Shown here piece by piece: positions 8,276 to 17,185 of a stretch of 64,000 bases of DNA (positions are counted from its first letter, which is position 1; the number at the start of each line of letters is the position of its first letter). A program made the translations under genes and the position numbers. This stretch comes from Sphingobacterium micropteri. Its GTDB lineage: Bacteria; Bacteroidota; Bacteroidia; Sphingobacteriales; Sphingobacteriaceae. The notes under the pieces are model-generated. The model saw only the letters and a list, made by a program, of their open reading frames with translations, ran no database searches and was not told the origin of the DNA. The stretch is from the NCBI RefSeq assembly GCF_014692515.1, contig NZ_JACOIK010000007.1, forward strand, positions 276,654 through 340,653, given 5' to 3'.

Positions 8276-9268
8276 TTAAACTTTAGCATGCTGTCCCGCC
8301 GGACGGTTTTTATGTTTTCTTTTGCTGATTTTTTCTACATTGACCGGTTGAGGTACTTTTACATAATATCCTGTGCCGTCATAAGGCCGTTTACGAGGAT
8401 GCTCCATACATACCACCGAACAGCAGCCATCCATTTCCCAACCACACGCATCACATTGTGTGAAATGCTCGTTGCATTCGGGGTTGGCACAATTAATCAT
8501 CTTCGAAGTCACCTTTCCGCAATTTCTGCATGTAGATACGACAGAGGGATTAACGGTGTTGACGTCTACCGTAACGCGATTGTCAAAAACGTAACACTGC
8601 CCTTCGAAATCTTTACCGTCGACTTCCTTACCGTATTTAATGATACCACCATGCAGTTGATAAACATCTTGAAATCCTTCTTTTAGCAATAGCGCAGAAG
8701 CTTTTTCACATTTAATCCCGCCGGTACAGTAGGTTAGTATCTTTTTGTCTTTATATTGTTCCAGTTCTTTTATCTTTTCGGGAAATTCGCGAAAGTTCTC
8801 TATGTCTAATGTTACGGCATTTTTAAACCGACCTACAGCATGTTCGTAATTGGAGCGTACGTCCAAAATCACGACATCTTCCTGGTCCTTCATCTCCAGG
8901 AAATCTTTCGGATCCAGGTGTTTTCCTGTCTCCTTGTTAGGATCGATTATTGCCGGATTACGTAAACCGGAATGGACGATTTCGGGTTTGTACCGACAAT
9001 GCATCTTAATAAAAGAGGGTTCATCCACATCATCTACCTTAAAATCTGTTTTGCGGAATCGCTCGTCGGCATGGGCTGCATCCATATAGGCTTTACAAGC
9101 CTCTGGTGTTCCCGAAACCGTGCCGTTTAGTCCTTCGTCGGCTACGATGATGCGACCTACAAGACCAAGTGATTTACAAAATTCGAGATGTTCTGCAGCA
9201 AATTGTTCTGCATTTTCGATTGGACTGTAGCAATAGTACAGTAGTGTTTGATATTTTGCCATATTCAT
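8276..9268 (-). CDS. trhO: tRNA uridine(34) hydroxylase, rhodanese-like
   Basis: A 330-residue cytoplasmic protein matching TrhO/YceA, which hydroxylates uridine 34 of certain tRNAs on the way to cmo5U. The N-terminal acylphosphatase-like part (TLLYYCYSPIENAEQFAAEH ... VADEGLNGTVSG) precedes a rhodanese domain with active-site loop TYCTGGIKCEKA, nucleophile C181. A cysteine-rich C-terminal section (CRNCGK, CANPEC, CDACGW) probably binds zinc. An alternative start two codons downstream (MAKYQTLLYY) looks equally natural. The 29-base gap to the kinase gene downstream is compatible with, but does not prove, co-transcription. Confidence 0.92.
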   Translation of the reverse strand: MNMAKYQTLLYYCYSPIENAEQFAAEHLEFCKSLGLVGRIIVADEGLNGTVSGTPEACKAYMDAAHADERFRKTDFKVDDVDEPSFIKMHCRYKPEIVHSGLRNPAIIDPNKETGKHLDPKDFLEMKDQEDVVILDVRSNYEHAVGRFKNAVTLDIENFREFPEKIKELEQYKDKKILTYCTGGIKCEKASALLLKEGFQDVYQLHGGIIKYGKEVDGKDFEGQCYVFDNRVTVDVNTVNPSVVSTCRNCGKVTSKMINCANPECNEHFTQCDACGWEMDGCCSVVCMEHPRKRPYDGTGYYVKVPQPVNVEKISKRKHKNRPAGQHAKV

Positions 9269-9334
9269 TGATACCGCTGCAAACGGCGTTTAATGTTAAA
9301 AAATAATTTAATTGCAAAAATAAAGAAAACTTTC

Positions 9335-9571
9335 TTATTTCTTTATAAGTGGTTTGAGTAAGTACTCCAAACCATTCAGCTTTATTTCATAAAGGGTTGC
9401 CAATTGCATACCGAGTTTACCTTTTGGAAATCCTTTTTGATGAAACCAGTTCAGATAGGGTTCGGGCAGATTACATAGTAACCAACCCTGGTATTTGCCA
9501 AAAGGCATTTTGGTATTCGCAAGTTCTACTAATATTTCGGGGTTGAATACGTTATTCTCTTGTTTTGCCAT
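9335..9571 (-). CDS. DUF3820 family small protein
   Basis: A 78-residue soluble protein with the hallmark MPFGKYQGWLLCNLPEPYLNW, typical of the DUF3820 family. Biochemical function is unknown; old annotations linking the family to quorum sensing are weakly supported. The start lies inside the 3' end of the upstream glycosyltransferase gene (20-base overlap), implying translational coupling rather than a functional link to glycosylation. Confidence 0.85.
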   Translation of the reverse strand: MAKQENNVFNPEILVELANTKMPFGKYQGWLLCNLPEPYLNWFHQKGFPKGKLGMQLATLYEIKLNGLEYLLKPLIKK

Positions 9572-10322
9572 GTTTTAATCGGTATAAAATAAGACGGGCG
9601 GCAATAACGCCATGATTAACCACGTTGGCGAACGTACCATAGTACTTTTTAAAGATTGCATAACGTTCTTTCAAGCTTTGTCGGTGGCGTTTTTGAGTTG
9701 TTCCTCCCACCAGATATTTAGCCACGTATTGGTTAACGTTCACTATTTTATTAGCCTTTTTTGCAGCGCGGATGACCCAATCGATATCCGCACTGAGCTC
9801 GTATTGTAAATCATAAGGCGCGGCAATACTTCGTTTTACGTAAATGGCTTGATGACAGATATTCATGCCATAGCGAAACGACTTCCAGTCAAAATGTTTT
9901 GGTGTTTTATGACGGCGATCACCGATAATGTTGCGTTCTGCGTCTATCAATTTCGTTTCGCCGTAATAAATGTCTGCATTTTCTGCAGATGAAAAGACTT
10001 TTTCCAGCGTCATGTCTTCATATAATTCATCCCCGGAATTGAGAAACAGGACGTACTCACCAGTGGCGACAGAAAGTCCCTTATTCATGGCGTCATAAAT
10101 ACCCTGGTCCTTTTCCGAAATGACAATAGATACCTCTTCTCTGTATCGGTCTATCACAGCAAGGGTGCCGTCGGTAGAGAGGCCGTCTATAATAATATAT
10201 TCCAATTCGACATAGGTTTGTTTCATGACCGACCGGATCGTGTGTTCAATGCCATGGACATCATTGTAGACAACAGTGATAATAGAAACTTTCGGTAAAA
10301 GTTTATTCATTTGTCGTGTCAT
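9552..10322 (-). CDS. Family 2 glycosyltransferase
   Basis: A 256-residue GT-A fold enzyme. The N-terminus VSIITVVYNDVHGIEHTIRSVMKQTY is the nucleotide-sugar binding start of GT2 proteins, YIIIDGLSTDGT follows, and the metal-binding DxD position is occupied by LNSGDE. It probably adds one sugar to a lipid-linked surface glycan. Its start overlaps the end of the next upstream glycosyltransferase by 4 bases (10319-10322), so the two are coupled. It belongs with the polysaccharide genes transcribed in the opposite direction from 11.4 kb onward. Donor and acceptor cannot be read from the sequence. Confidence 0.9.
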   Translation of the reverse strand: MTRQMNKLLPKVSIITVVYNDVHGIEHTIRSVMKQTYVELEYIIIDGLSTDGTLAVIDRYREEVSIVISEKDQGIYDAMNKGLSVATGEYVLFLNSGDELYEDMTLEKVFSSAENADIYYGETKLIDAERNIIGDRRHKTPKHFDWKSFRYGMNICHQAIYVKRSIAAPYDLQYELSADIDWVIRAAKKANKIVNVNQYVAKYLVGGTTQKRHRQSLKERYAIFKKYYGTFANVVNHGVIAARLILYRLKHGKTRE

Positions 10323-11227
10323 TTTCTCCTAAATTTTTTAATTAAAAACCGGATTAAGCGTTCGGCTATATTTCCTTTTCGATGTGCATAAAAATGTTTA
10401 ATAGCCTCATAAGCCTTTTCGTTCTCCCTGATTTCACGCGGAAAATACTTTACCTTTTGGGTCGCCAGTTCTACATGGTAGACATCGTCTATATCCGAGT
10501 GGGTTCCCGAACCGTCTGTTCCGATATTCTGTACCATAGAATGTCGAGGGTAGAGGACTAAACCATCCTGATTGAAGACAGAAAGATACCACCGGATAGC
10601 CCAGGAGTTAATCTTTCCCGCTTTATACGCCTTAACCTGTTTCCAAAAATTCTCGTTCCCTTCGATACTAAAACGTCTTATATCTTTCCGCTTGAAATGT
10701 TTTGTTAACGCATCGATGTCGGGATTAAATTGGCTCCACGCTCTTTTCCATGTGGCCCAACCCCAACTATTTGCAACCCTAAAAAAGAACGTTTTGGGCA
10801 AGCGTTTTGGATTTTCTACTGGATACATATAGCCACTGATCTCCATAACCCGTTCGTCATGCTCGTAACAGTGTAGTGCATCATTGAAATAGGTCAGCGC
10901 ATAGGGTGCGGTCTCCAAATCATCTTCCAGTATGATAGCTTTGCCATGCTCCTCCATGATTTTGGTAACGCCATCAATTACATTTTCGGCAAGCCCCCAA
11001 TTTTTTTGACGTTCCATAATCGTTATATGCTTAAAATCCCAAGGTTCGCGGATAATAGCACGAACCTGATTGACATTTTCTACGGCATCCGCATTTTTCG
11101 CGGCATCCGAGATAATATATAACAGGGAATCCTTGGCCAATAGATTCTTTTCCAACGCCACAAGCGTCCGTCTAGTGTGCTTAGGACGGTTGTATACAAA
11201 TAATATGATAGGAGCCGGTGTTTGCAT
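10319..11227 (-). CDS. GT-A fold glycosyltransferase-like protein
   Basis: A 302-residue protein starting PAPIILFVYNRPKHTRRTLVALEKN, the first strand of a GT-A glycosyltransferase. IILEDDLETAPYALTYFNDAL supplies the acidic metal-binding cluster seen in this group of sugar transferases. A later FFFRVANSWGWATWKRAW segment is characteristic of the same group. It forms a two-gene unit with the following GT2 gene. The region upstream (11228-11375) is the divergent promoter region shared with the FkbM methyltransferase gene. Confidence 0.85.
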   Translation of the reverse strand: MQTPAPIILFVYNRPKHTRRTLVALEKNLLAKDSLLYIISDAAKNADAVENVNQVRAIIREPWDFKHITIMERQKNWGLAENVIDGVTKIMEEHGKAIILEDDLETAPYALTYFNDALHCYEHDERVMEISGYMYPVENPKRLPKTFFFRVANSWGWATWKRAWSQFNPDIDALTKHFKRKDIRRFSIEGNENFWKQVKAYKAGKINSWAIRWYLSVFNQDGLVLYPRHSMVQNIGTDGSGTHSDIDDVYHVELATQKVKYFPREIRENEKAYEAIKHFYAHRKGNIAERLIRFLIKKFRRK

Positions 11228-11375
11228 GCATTACAAAGGAACAAAGAATGATTCAAAAACCGTGCTAATATTTATTTAATGTATACGGATACCGTAGAAG
11301 GCATACATGTGATACTTTTTTTTGGAGTTGGAAAAAATAATATTAATTTGTTGGTTTATTAAGGTGACTGCAAGG

Positions 11376-12056
11376 ATGTTTTCTTTAAAAAAGATTATTT
11401 TAAAATATATACCCTTTGACAAATTTTTAAGTGTTCGATCCTATTCGCAGGAAGGAGAGGACGCCGTTCTATTAGGTTTCTATGAGGGAAGGAAGAAATA
11501 TAAAGGCTTTTACGTAGATGTGGGGGCCCATCATCCCTATCGATTTTCCAATACCATGGCTTTTTACAAAAGAGGGTGGAGAGGTATTAATATAGAGCCA
11601 AACCCACAAGCGATGAAGTGGTTTAGATGGTTCCGAAAACGAGACATCAATCTCAATGTCGGCATAGCTGAAAATAACGGAACACTAACATATTACTGCT
11701 TTAATGAACCAGCCTTGAATGGCTTCTCAAAAAGAATATCGGAAGAGCGGAATAATAGAACACGGTATTCTATTGTAAACACAATAGATGTTCCTGTTAG
11801 AAGATTAGACGCTATTCTCGATGAATACCTTAAAGAAAACACAGAAATCGATTTTTTTTCAATTGATGCAGAAGGATTTGATTTGGCTGTATTGCAATCT
11901 AATAATTGGGATAAATATCGACCTCGCTACATCTTAGTTGAAGACGCTTTTGAAATCGGAATGGTTCCAACTACACCGGTTATAGATTTCCTCAAACAAC
12001 AAGGTTACCGCATGGTCGCAAAGACCAAAAGAACATTGTTTTTTAGCATGGTGTGA
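11376..12056 (+). CDS. FkbM-family methyltransferase
   Basis: About 226 residues from the ATG at 11376. The frame is open further upstream to a TTG at 11322, but that extension gives an unconvincing hydrophobic N-terminus, so the ATG is preferred. The FkbM signatures are SQEGEDAVLLGFYEG, GFYVDVGAHHPYRFSNT (SAM-binding glycine motif) and IDFFSIDAEGFDLAVLQS. Such enzymes O-methylate sugars or other surface molecules. Its place beside a flippase and glycosyltransferases suggests methylation of a surface-polysaccharide residue. Confidence 0.9.
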   Translation: MFSLKKIILKYIPFDKFLSVRSYSQEGEDAVLLGFYEGRKKYKGFYVDVGAHHPYRFSNTMAFYKRGWRGINIEPNPQAMKWFRWFRKRDINLNVGIAENNGTLTYYCFNEPALNGFSKRISEERNNRTRYSIVNTIDVPVRRLDAILDEYLKENTEIDFFSIDAEGFDLAVLQSNNWDKYRPRYILVEDAFEIGMVPTTPVIDFLKQQGYRMVAKTKRTLFFSMV

Positions 12057-12102
12057 CGTGTAACGGAAATCTTTGCTAACTTTATAGCTTCAATGTCTTT
12101 GC

Positions 12103-13557
12103 ATGAGCGAGAATATCAAGCAAAATACCCTTAAAGGATTGTTTTGGAATGCTATCGACCGATTTGGATACCAATTGGTGATAACGGTGGTGGGTATTAT
12201 CATCGCTCGTATATCTCCGGTGGAAGATTTCGGGTTAGTAGCAGTTTTGATGATTTTTACCGTAATCTCGACTGCAATCGTAGATAGTGGGTTGGCTACC
12301 TCACTCGTGCGTTCCACCCATGTAGATGAAAAAGACTACTCCAGTATGTTTGTTTTCAATCTGGTTGGGAGTGCGGTAGTGTATCTTCTACTGTTTTTTT
12401 TAGCGCCTGCTATCGAACGCTTTAATAATATTGATAATTTAGCCTTCTATGCTCGAGTGCTGTTTCTGCAATTGGTGGTACATTCGTTCGGTATTGTGCA
12501 ATACGTCAAGTTGTTGAGAAATTTTGATTTCAAAAAAACAGCCCGAATCAATGTCCTTTCGGTAATATGTATGGGAATAGTATCTATTTCCTTGGCGCTG
12601 ATGGGGTTTGAGGTATGGGCCGTTTTGTTGCAGCCGTTGTTTTATTCCATCTTTCGAACCTCTCTGTTGTGGATATGGGGAAATTGGCGAATAAGCTTAT
12701 TCTTTTCGGGTAGCTCTTTGCGCCGGCATTTGCAATTCTCTCTTTCCTTTATGGTCGGGAACGTATTGGGTAAGTCCTTCTCCTCGATTTATTATTCCTT
12801 TATCGGGAAGCATTTTACCACAGAGGAAACGGCTTACTATTATCAAGGAAACAAGTGGGGCGAGACACCTAATCTACTAATTTCCTCTATTATTCAAGGA
12901 ACAACACTGTCAACCTTGGCTCCAATTCAAAACGACTATTCTCGGTTTTTGAATGCTTGTAGAAAGACCATGCAGACTTTAGCCTTCATCGTCTTTCCGG
13001 TGAGCTTCTGTGCTATTGCTGTTGCACAACCGGCTTTTGTCACTTTTTTGACTGATAAATGGAATCACTCCATACCATATTTTCAATGGTTGTGCTTTGC
13101 GGGGATATTTATTTCGTTAACGGATCTAAATGTTAATTTTCTGAATATCAAAGGGAAATCCAATTATACCCTATGGTTGGAACTGTCCAAATTTGCAATT
13201 GCGATACTTGTTCTGTGGGCAACTTATCGTTTTGGCATTCTATATATTATCTATGGACAGCTAGCTGTACGGCTGTTGCTTTATTTTGTGAATACGATGG
13301 TGAGCGGGACAGTGTACGGTTATGGTTTCTGGAAACAGCTTGGGGATATCTTTCCTGCTTTTCTAACAAGCTTAGCAGCTTTCCTGGCTGCTCGGGGAAT
13401 AGCATATTGCATAGTAGATGTGCCGCATTTAGTTCTGCTATTAGTACAAAGCACTATATTTGTGCTGGTATATATTACAGGAAGTCATGTTTCGCGCAAC
13501 GTCGTATGGCTGGAATTGCTGGAAATAGGAAAACGTAAATTACCGAAGCAGAAATAA
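12103..13557 (+). CDS. Polysaccharide flippase (Wzx-like, MOP superfamily)
   Basis: A 484-residue integral membrane protein with about 12-14 hydrophobic segments spread over its length and no signal peptide. The N-terminus NTLKGLFWNAIDRFGYQLV and the following IIIARISPVEDFGLVAVLMIF are typical of lipopolysaccharide/O-unit flippases of the polysaccharide transport family. It would move undecaprenyl-linked oligosaccharide across the inner membrane. Its stop codon overlaps the start of the next gene by one base (TAATG), so translation is coupled. No Wzy polymerase is seen in the window. Confidence 0.92.
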   Translation: MSENIKQNTLKGLFWNAIDRFGYQLVITVVGIIIARISPVEDFGLVAVLMIFTVISTAIVDSGLATSLVRSTHVDEKDYSSMFVFNLVGSAVVYLLLFFLAPAIERFNNIDNLAFYARVLFLQLVVHSFGIVQYVKLLRNFDFKKTARINVLSVICMGIVSISLALMGFEVWAVLLQPLFYSIFRTSLLWIWGNWRISLFFSGSSLRRHLQFSLSFMVGNVLGKSFSSIYYSFIGKHFTTEETAYYYQGNKWGETPNLLISSIIQGTTLSTLAPIQNDYSRFLNACRKTMQTLAFIVFPVSFCAIAVAQPAFVTFLTDKWNHSIPYFQWLCFAGIFISLTDLNVNFLNIKGKSNYTLWLELSKFAIAILVLWATYRFGILYIIYGQLAVRLLLYFVNTMVSGTVYGYGFWKQLGDIFPAFLTSLAAFLAARGIAYCIVDVPHLVLLLVQSTIFVLVYITGSHVSRNVVWLELLEIGKRKLPKQK

Positions 13558-14921
13558 TGGAAACAATACATGGAAATTGGGTAGGGTATGGAACTGTTTT
13601 TTATAACGAAAAGACAGGAGCCGTTAGTACATCTATAGAAGATGTTATCGACTACAGCAATTTAGAGATAGACGTAAACGGACTAGCCGCATACCTGGAT
13701 TATGGTTATGCTGTATTTGGGCGAACAGCGGTTAAACATGTAAGGTATCTCTTGCCAAACGAAATGTTATCTGTTGTCGACGGTAAAGTCCAGATAACGG
13801 AATATGAAGACCGTATGGTGGACGAATTGGGAAAGCGTTCAAGAGAAGAGGATGTCTTAGGGATGATGGAAGAGCGGATAAATAATTGGGCTGCGTCATT
13901 TCAAGAAGATATTCTGATTCCGACTAGTGGCGGTTTTGATTCACGGTTGTTGAATGTTCTGTTAAAGGATCGCCGCAGGATTCGCGCCTATACGTATGGA
14001 ACATCTTTTAACCAAAATCTTTCGCGTGAAACTGTATATGCAAAAGCACTATCCGAGCGGTTAGGAATACATTGGCAACGGATTGATCTTGGAGAGTTTA
14101 ATAATTACATTGCCGAATGGTACGCGTTATACGGTGTCTCCATTGCAGCGTCTGGCACCTATCATCTTGAATTTTATAAGCAAATATCCGATCTTGAAAA
14201 TCATAGAAAACTACATTTGCTCAGTGGTATTATAGGTGATGCATGGGCTGGCGCATTTACTGTCCCCGAAGTTAAAACAATAGCTTCATATCGGACACTA
14301 GGACATACTCATGGTATGAGTGCAGATGTAAAACAGGCCGTAGAGGCAGATTATAAGGATGAGTTGGTAGCACCTTTTTTTGAAAAACAAAAGGAATTTT
14401 TAAAGATACCAGAATATCGACTGCTAACCACGATGCGTACGAAGATGATGATGTTGCAGTTTTTGGTAACCTTACCGCCTCACTATGGCTTTGACAGCTA
14501 TTCTCCTTTTTTGGAACAGGATATTGCTTTTGCGATGCTAAATCTCGCGCCAGAAAGAAGAGCAAACAGACAATGGCAACGCGACTTCTTTAAAAAATAT
14601 AACGTGCTATTTGAAGAGGAAAAACATCGATATACCTATCAGAATTCGCTCAATTATTACGCACTTCTTCATCACCGGTTGGAACCCTTAAATGTTTCGT
14701 TGTTGAGAGAGATTATACGCCCTGCTTATCTGGAGTGGATTAATACAACATTAGCATGTATAAATTGGAAAGAGCGTGTCTTCCAAATGTTAATGCATAC
14801 CCCGAAAGTCAAAGAAGGACTAAAACTATTGGGTTTTAAAAATAGCTTGATACAAGCTTATTTTGCTTATATAACCATCAAACCTTTAGAAATCATGTTA
14901 TTGAAAAGAAATGCATCATAA
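13557..14921 (+). CDS. Asparagine-synthase-like protein lacking the glutaminase nucleophile
   Basis: A 454-residue protein. The ATP-pyrophosphatase motif PTSGGFDSRLLN (about residues 122-133) marks the asparagine-synthetase C-terminal domain. In front of it is only the second half of an Ntn glutaminase domain (GLAAYLDYGYAVFGRTAVKHVRYLLPNEML). The catalytic Cys2 and the first strands are missing, so it cannot use glutamine in the standard way. Proteins of this kind in polysaccharide or peptide clusters may amidate or condense a carboxylated sugar, but that is inference. It is coupled to the flippase (1-base overlap) and to the CapA-like gene (11-base overlap). Confidence 0.85.
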   Translation: METIHGNWVGYGTVFYNEKTGAVSTSIEDVIDYSNLEIDVNGLAAYLDYGYAVFGRTAVKHVRYLLPNEMLSVVDGKVQITEYEDRMVDELGKRSREEDVLGMMEERINNWAASFQEDILIPTSGGFDSRLLNVLLKDRRRIRAYTYGTSFNQNLSRETVYAKALSERLGIHWQRIDLGEFNNYIAEWYALYGVSIAASGTYHLEFYKQISDLENHRKLHLLSGIIGDAWAGAFTVPEVKTIASYRTLGHTHGMSADVKQAVEADYKDELVAPFFEKQKEFLKIPEYRLLTTMRTKMMMLQFLVTLPPHYGFDSYSPFLEQDIAFAMLNLAPERRANRQWQRDFFKKYNVLFEEEKHRYTYQNSLNYYALLHHRLEPLNVSLLREIIRPAYLEWINTTLACINWKERVFQMLMHTPKVKEGLKLLGFKNSLIQAYFAYITIKPLEIMLLKRNAS

Positions 14922-16014
14922 GTTACTTTTCGTCGGCGATATTGTTTTGGAAACGGAGCCTGTTTTATCTACAGAACTTCAAGAGATATTTGCGAAGAAT
15001 GTCATCCGCTCCTGTAATGTGGAGGCTCCTCTACGCGGTAAAGGGCAAGCTATTGAAAAAACCGGTCCATTGCTGAACCAACGTCCCGATGCCGCACGTT
15101 TGCTCCAGACGATGGATTTTAATTTATTTGTGATGGCGAATAATCATATCTTTGACTATGGTGAAGAGGCCATGTTTCATACGATATCATCGTTAGGTAA
15201 AGAAGAGACAATCGGAGCGGGAGATAAGGAGCAAGCCTACCGACTGTTGGTGAGAACAATAGATAATATCCGTTATGGCTTTTTGGCTTATGGCGAAAGC
15301 GGCTATGGAGCGTTAGACGGAAAGAGCACATTAGGATATGCCTGGGTAAATCACCCAAGGGTAAATTCGGATATAGCGGCATATCGGGCAACAGTCGACA
15401 TGTTGATTGTACAGGTGCATGCAGGTGTCGAAATGATCGATGTGCCTATCCCCGAATGGCGAGATCGATATCGGGAATTGATAGACTGCGGTGCTGATAT
15501 CGTGATAGGACACCATCCACACATTGTGCAGGGAGTGGAATATTATAAAAGCAAGCCTATTTTTTATAGTCTGGGTAACTTTTATTTTGATGGTATTGCG
15601 AACACGAGTATATGGAATACAGGGGCTATCTTACAATTAGAGGTGAAGGATGGGCAGCTGTCTGAGTTTGATTTTCATTTAGTGGAGAAGAGTGGACAAA
15701 AGCTTGTACTAAAACCGCAAAACGAATCGAAAGAAATATTGGAAAAACGAAGTGAGATGATGTCCAATGAATCGGAGTACCTGGAATATATTAACAAGGT
15801 TGCTGTACAGGAATGGCAGAAACATCACTCCAATTATTATGCAAAAGCTTTCAACGGATTATCTAGTTATACATTTCGTTCGTTATTGAAGCATGTTAAG
15901 CGGTTAATTTTCAATAGAAAAATAGATTATAACATCATGTGGCACAATCTAGCTATCGAAAGTAATCTTTGGATCGTTCGACGTGCCATTGAAAGACTTC
16001 ATCGACAAAAATAG
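14911..16014 (+). CDS. CapA-family protein (metallophosphoesterase fold)
   Basis: A 367-residue protein beginning LLFVGDIVLETEP. It carries NNHIFDYG and a later GHHPHIVQGVEYYKSKPIFYSLGNFYFD segment, which are the metal-binding signatures of the PGA_cap/CapA family linked to capsule synthesis. No signal peptide is visible, unlike classical CapA, so it may act on the cytoplasmic side. It overlaps the asparagine-synthase-like gene by 11 bases and closes the four-gene polysaccharide operon. The pairing of an ATP-dependent ligase-like fold with a CapA-like protein hints at an amino-acid or amide decoration of the glycan. Confidence 0.88.
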   Translation: MHHKLLFVGDIVLETEPVLSTELQEIFAKNVIRSCNVEAPLRGKGQAIEKTGPLLNQRPDAARLLQTMDFNLFVMANNHIFDYGEEAMFHTISSLGKEETIGAGDKEQAYRLLVRTIDNIRYGFLAYGESGYGALDGKSTLGYAWVNHPRVNSDIAAYRATVDMLIVQVHAGVEMIDVPIPEWRDRYRELIDCGADIVIGHHPHIVQGVEYYKSKPIFYSLGNFYFDGIANTSIWNTGAILQLEVKDGQLSEFDFHLVEKSGQKLVLKPQNESKEILEKRSEMMSNESEYLEYINKVAVQEWQKHHSNYYAKAFNGLSSYTFRSLLKHVKRLIFNRKIDYNIMWHNLAIESNLWIVRRAIERLHRQK

Positions 16015-16024
16015 CCTCCCCTCC

Positions 16025-16768
16025 TTATCTCACCTCAATCTGGTGCGCAAACTCCCTTAATTTAGGATGTTTGGGGTCGAGATCCGTAACTAAATAGGTG
16101 ACGTCTCGTAGAGGGGCGACACGCATTTTCTGATTAGAATTCAATTTTTCTGCAATACTTAGGATGGCGAGGTTTTTAGAACATTTAATCATTGCGCGTT
16201 TAATTTGCACAACTTCCCAATCCGAATCCGTAATACCTTCGTCCAGTGACAAACTGTTTGTTCCAAGTAAACAGAGATCTACTCGTAAGTCAGAAAGCTC
16301 ATTGATAACCTGTGCACCCGAAACAATGTTTGTGTTCCGAGATAATTTCCCACCGATAAGAATGACATCAATGTTGTCCTTCTCTGCTAATTCCAGTGCA
16401 ACGAGCGGACTAATGGTGAAGAATGTACATTGAAGATCGTTCGGAACTGATCGTGCCAATTCAATCATGGTTGTTCCACCACCCACTAATACGGTCATCC
16501 CACTTTGTATTAATCCAATAGCCTTGTGGGCAATCTCTTTTTTTGATTCTTTCGCATACACATTCCCTTCCTGAAAAGGGAATTGAAAAGATTTGGATAA
16601 GGCACCTCCGTATACTTTTAATACCTGTCCGTTCTCGGCCAGTTCGTTTAAATCGCGTCGTATGGTGTCTTCGGACACGTTCAATTGTACACTTAAGTCG
16701 GACGATAATACCTTGTTGTGTAGGTTTATCTGGTGAATGATATAGGCTTGCCGTTCTTCTTTTAGCAT
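16025..16768 (-). CDS. DeoR-family transcriptional regulator
   Basis: A 247-residue repressor-type regulator from the ATG at 16768. The frame stays open further upstream, but that extension runs through the structured repeat and is implausible. The N-terminal winged helix-turn-helix (LSSDLSVQLNVSEDTIRRDL) is followed by the DeoR sugar-phosphate sensing domain, with VLVGGGTTMIELA and DLCLLGTNSLSLDEGIT. Such proteins usually sense phosphorylated sugars. No obvious sugar operon adjoins it, so the target is unknown. It converges with the CapA-like gene (10 bases apart), and a repeat hairpin sits only 16 bases upstream of its start codon. Confidence 0.92.
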   Translation of the reverse strand: MLKEERQAYIIHQINLHNKVLSSDLSVQLNVSEDTIRRDLNELAENGQVLKVYGGALSKSFQFPFQEGNVYAKESKKEIAHKAIGLIQSGMTVLVGGGTTMIELARSVPNDLQCTFFTISPLVALELAEKDNIDVILIGGKLSRNTNIVSGAQVINELSDLRVDLCLLGTNSLSLDEGITDSDWEVVQIKRAMIKCSKNLAILSIAEKLNSNQKMRVAPLRDVTYLVTDLDPKHPKLREFAHQIEVR

Positions 16769-16783
16769 AATATCTACTTTTAT

Positions 16784-16993
16784 CTTCTTTTTCCCCGTGA
16801 AAAAGAAGCAAAACCGATCCCGCCATTTGGCGGGGAGCTCATGGACATCAAAATAAACACTTGTCCATAAAACTCGCCACTTTAAAATTTGATGCGTCCC
16901 TCTACCCCGCACTTCTCCCGCATCGAGAATAGTTTTGAATGAAGGGGTAGTGCATCAATGATATTTCTACATATCCAAAATTTCACATGTGGC
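16784..16993 (+). repeat. Structured intergenic repeat, copy 4 (left arm of inverted pair 2, expanded)
   Basis: The A/T hairpin CTTCTTTTT/AAAAAGAAG (16784-16808) is nearly identical to that of copy 2. The second hairpin runs 16876-16993 with outer stem GCCAC/GTGGC and an AAATTT/AAATTT inner core. Its loop is enlarged by an extra GC-rich stem (CTACCCC/GGGGTAG inside GATGC/GCATC) but still ends in TTTCTACATA. Between the two hairpins is an insertion carrying CCCGCC/GGCGGG and ATGGAC/GTCCAT stems. The copy lies directly upstream of the DeoR start codon. Confidence 0.65.
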
Positions 16994-17050
16994 ATTTAGG
17001 GGCTAAGGGTGGAACAATACAATTGCATGGGTCCTTCCTTAACTTTAATT

Positions 17051-17164
17051 GTCGCATCCAGATGTTTGAGGTATGTAGAAACTCATTCTTCGTACTATCC
17101 ACTATCTCAAACATCTGAAGCGACGAGTTTTTTTGCATACTTTTTTTGAGGTAAAAAAAGTATG
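17051..17164 (-). repeat. Structured intergenic repeat, copy 3 (right arm of inverted pair 2)
   Basis: This is the best-formed copy. On the minus strand there is an A/T hairpin CATACTTTTTTT/AAAAAAAGTATG, then a second hairpin with perfect outer stem GTCGC/GCGAC and perfect 12-bp inner stem CAGATGTTTGAG/CTCAAACATCTG. The loop contains GAGTTTCTACATAC. It begins 21 bases beyond the asd stop codon, so its A/T hairpin could double as the asd terminator. Only 57 bases separate it from copy 4. Confidence 0.78.
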
Positions 17165-17185
17165 AGCCAGTCGCGGCTTGAGCGA

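Noticed and set aside
16769..16912. 48-residue N-terminal extension of the DeoR regulator
   Set aside because: The extension runs through structured repeat copy 4 and has no family counterpart; the ATG at 16768 gives the normal DeoR start.
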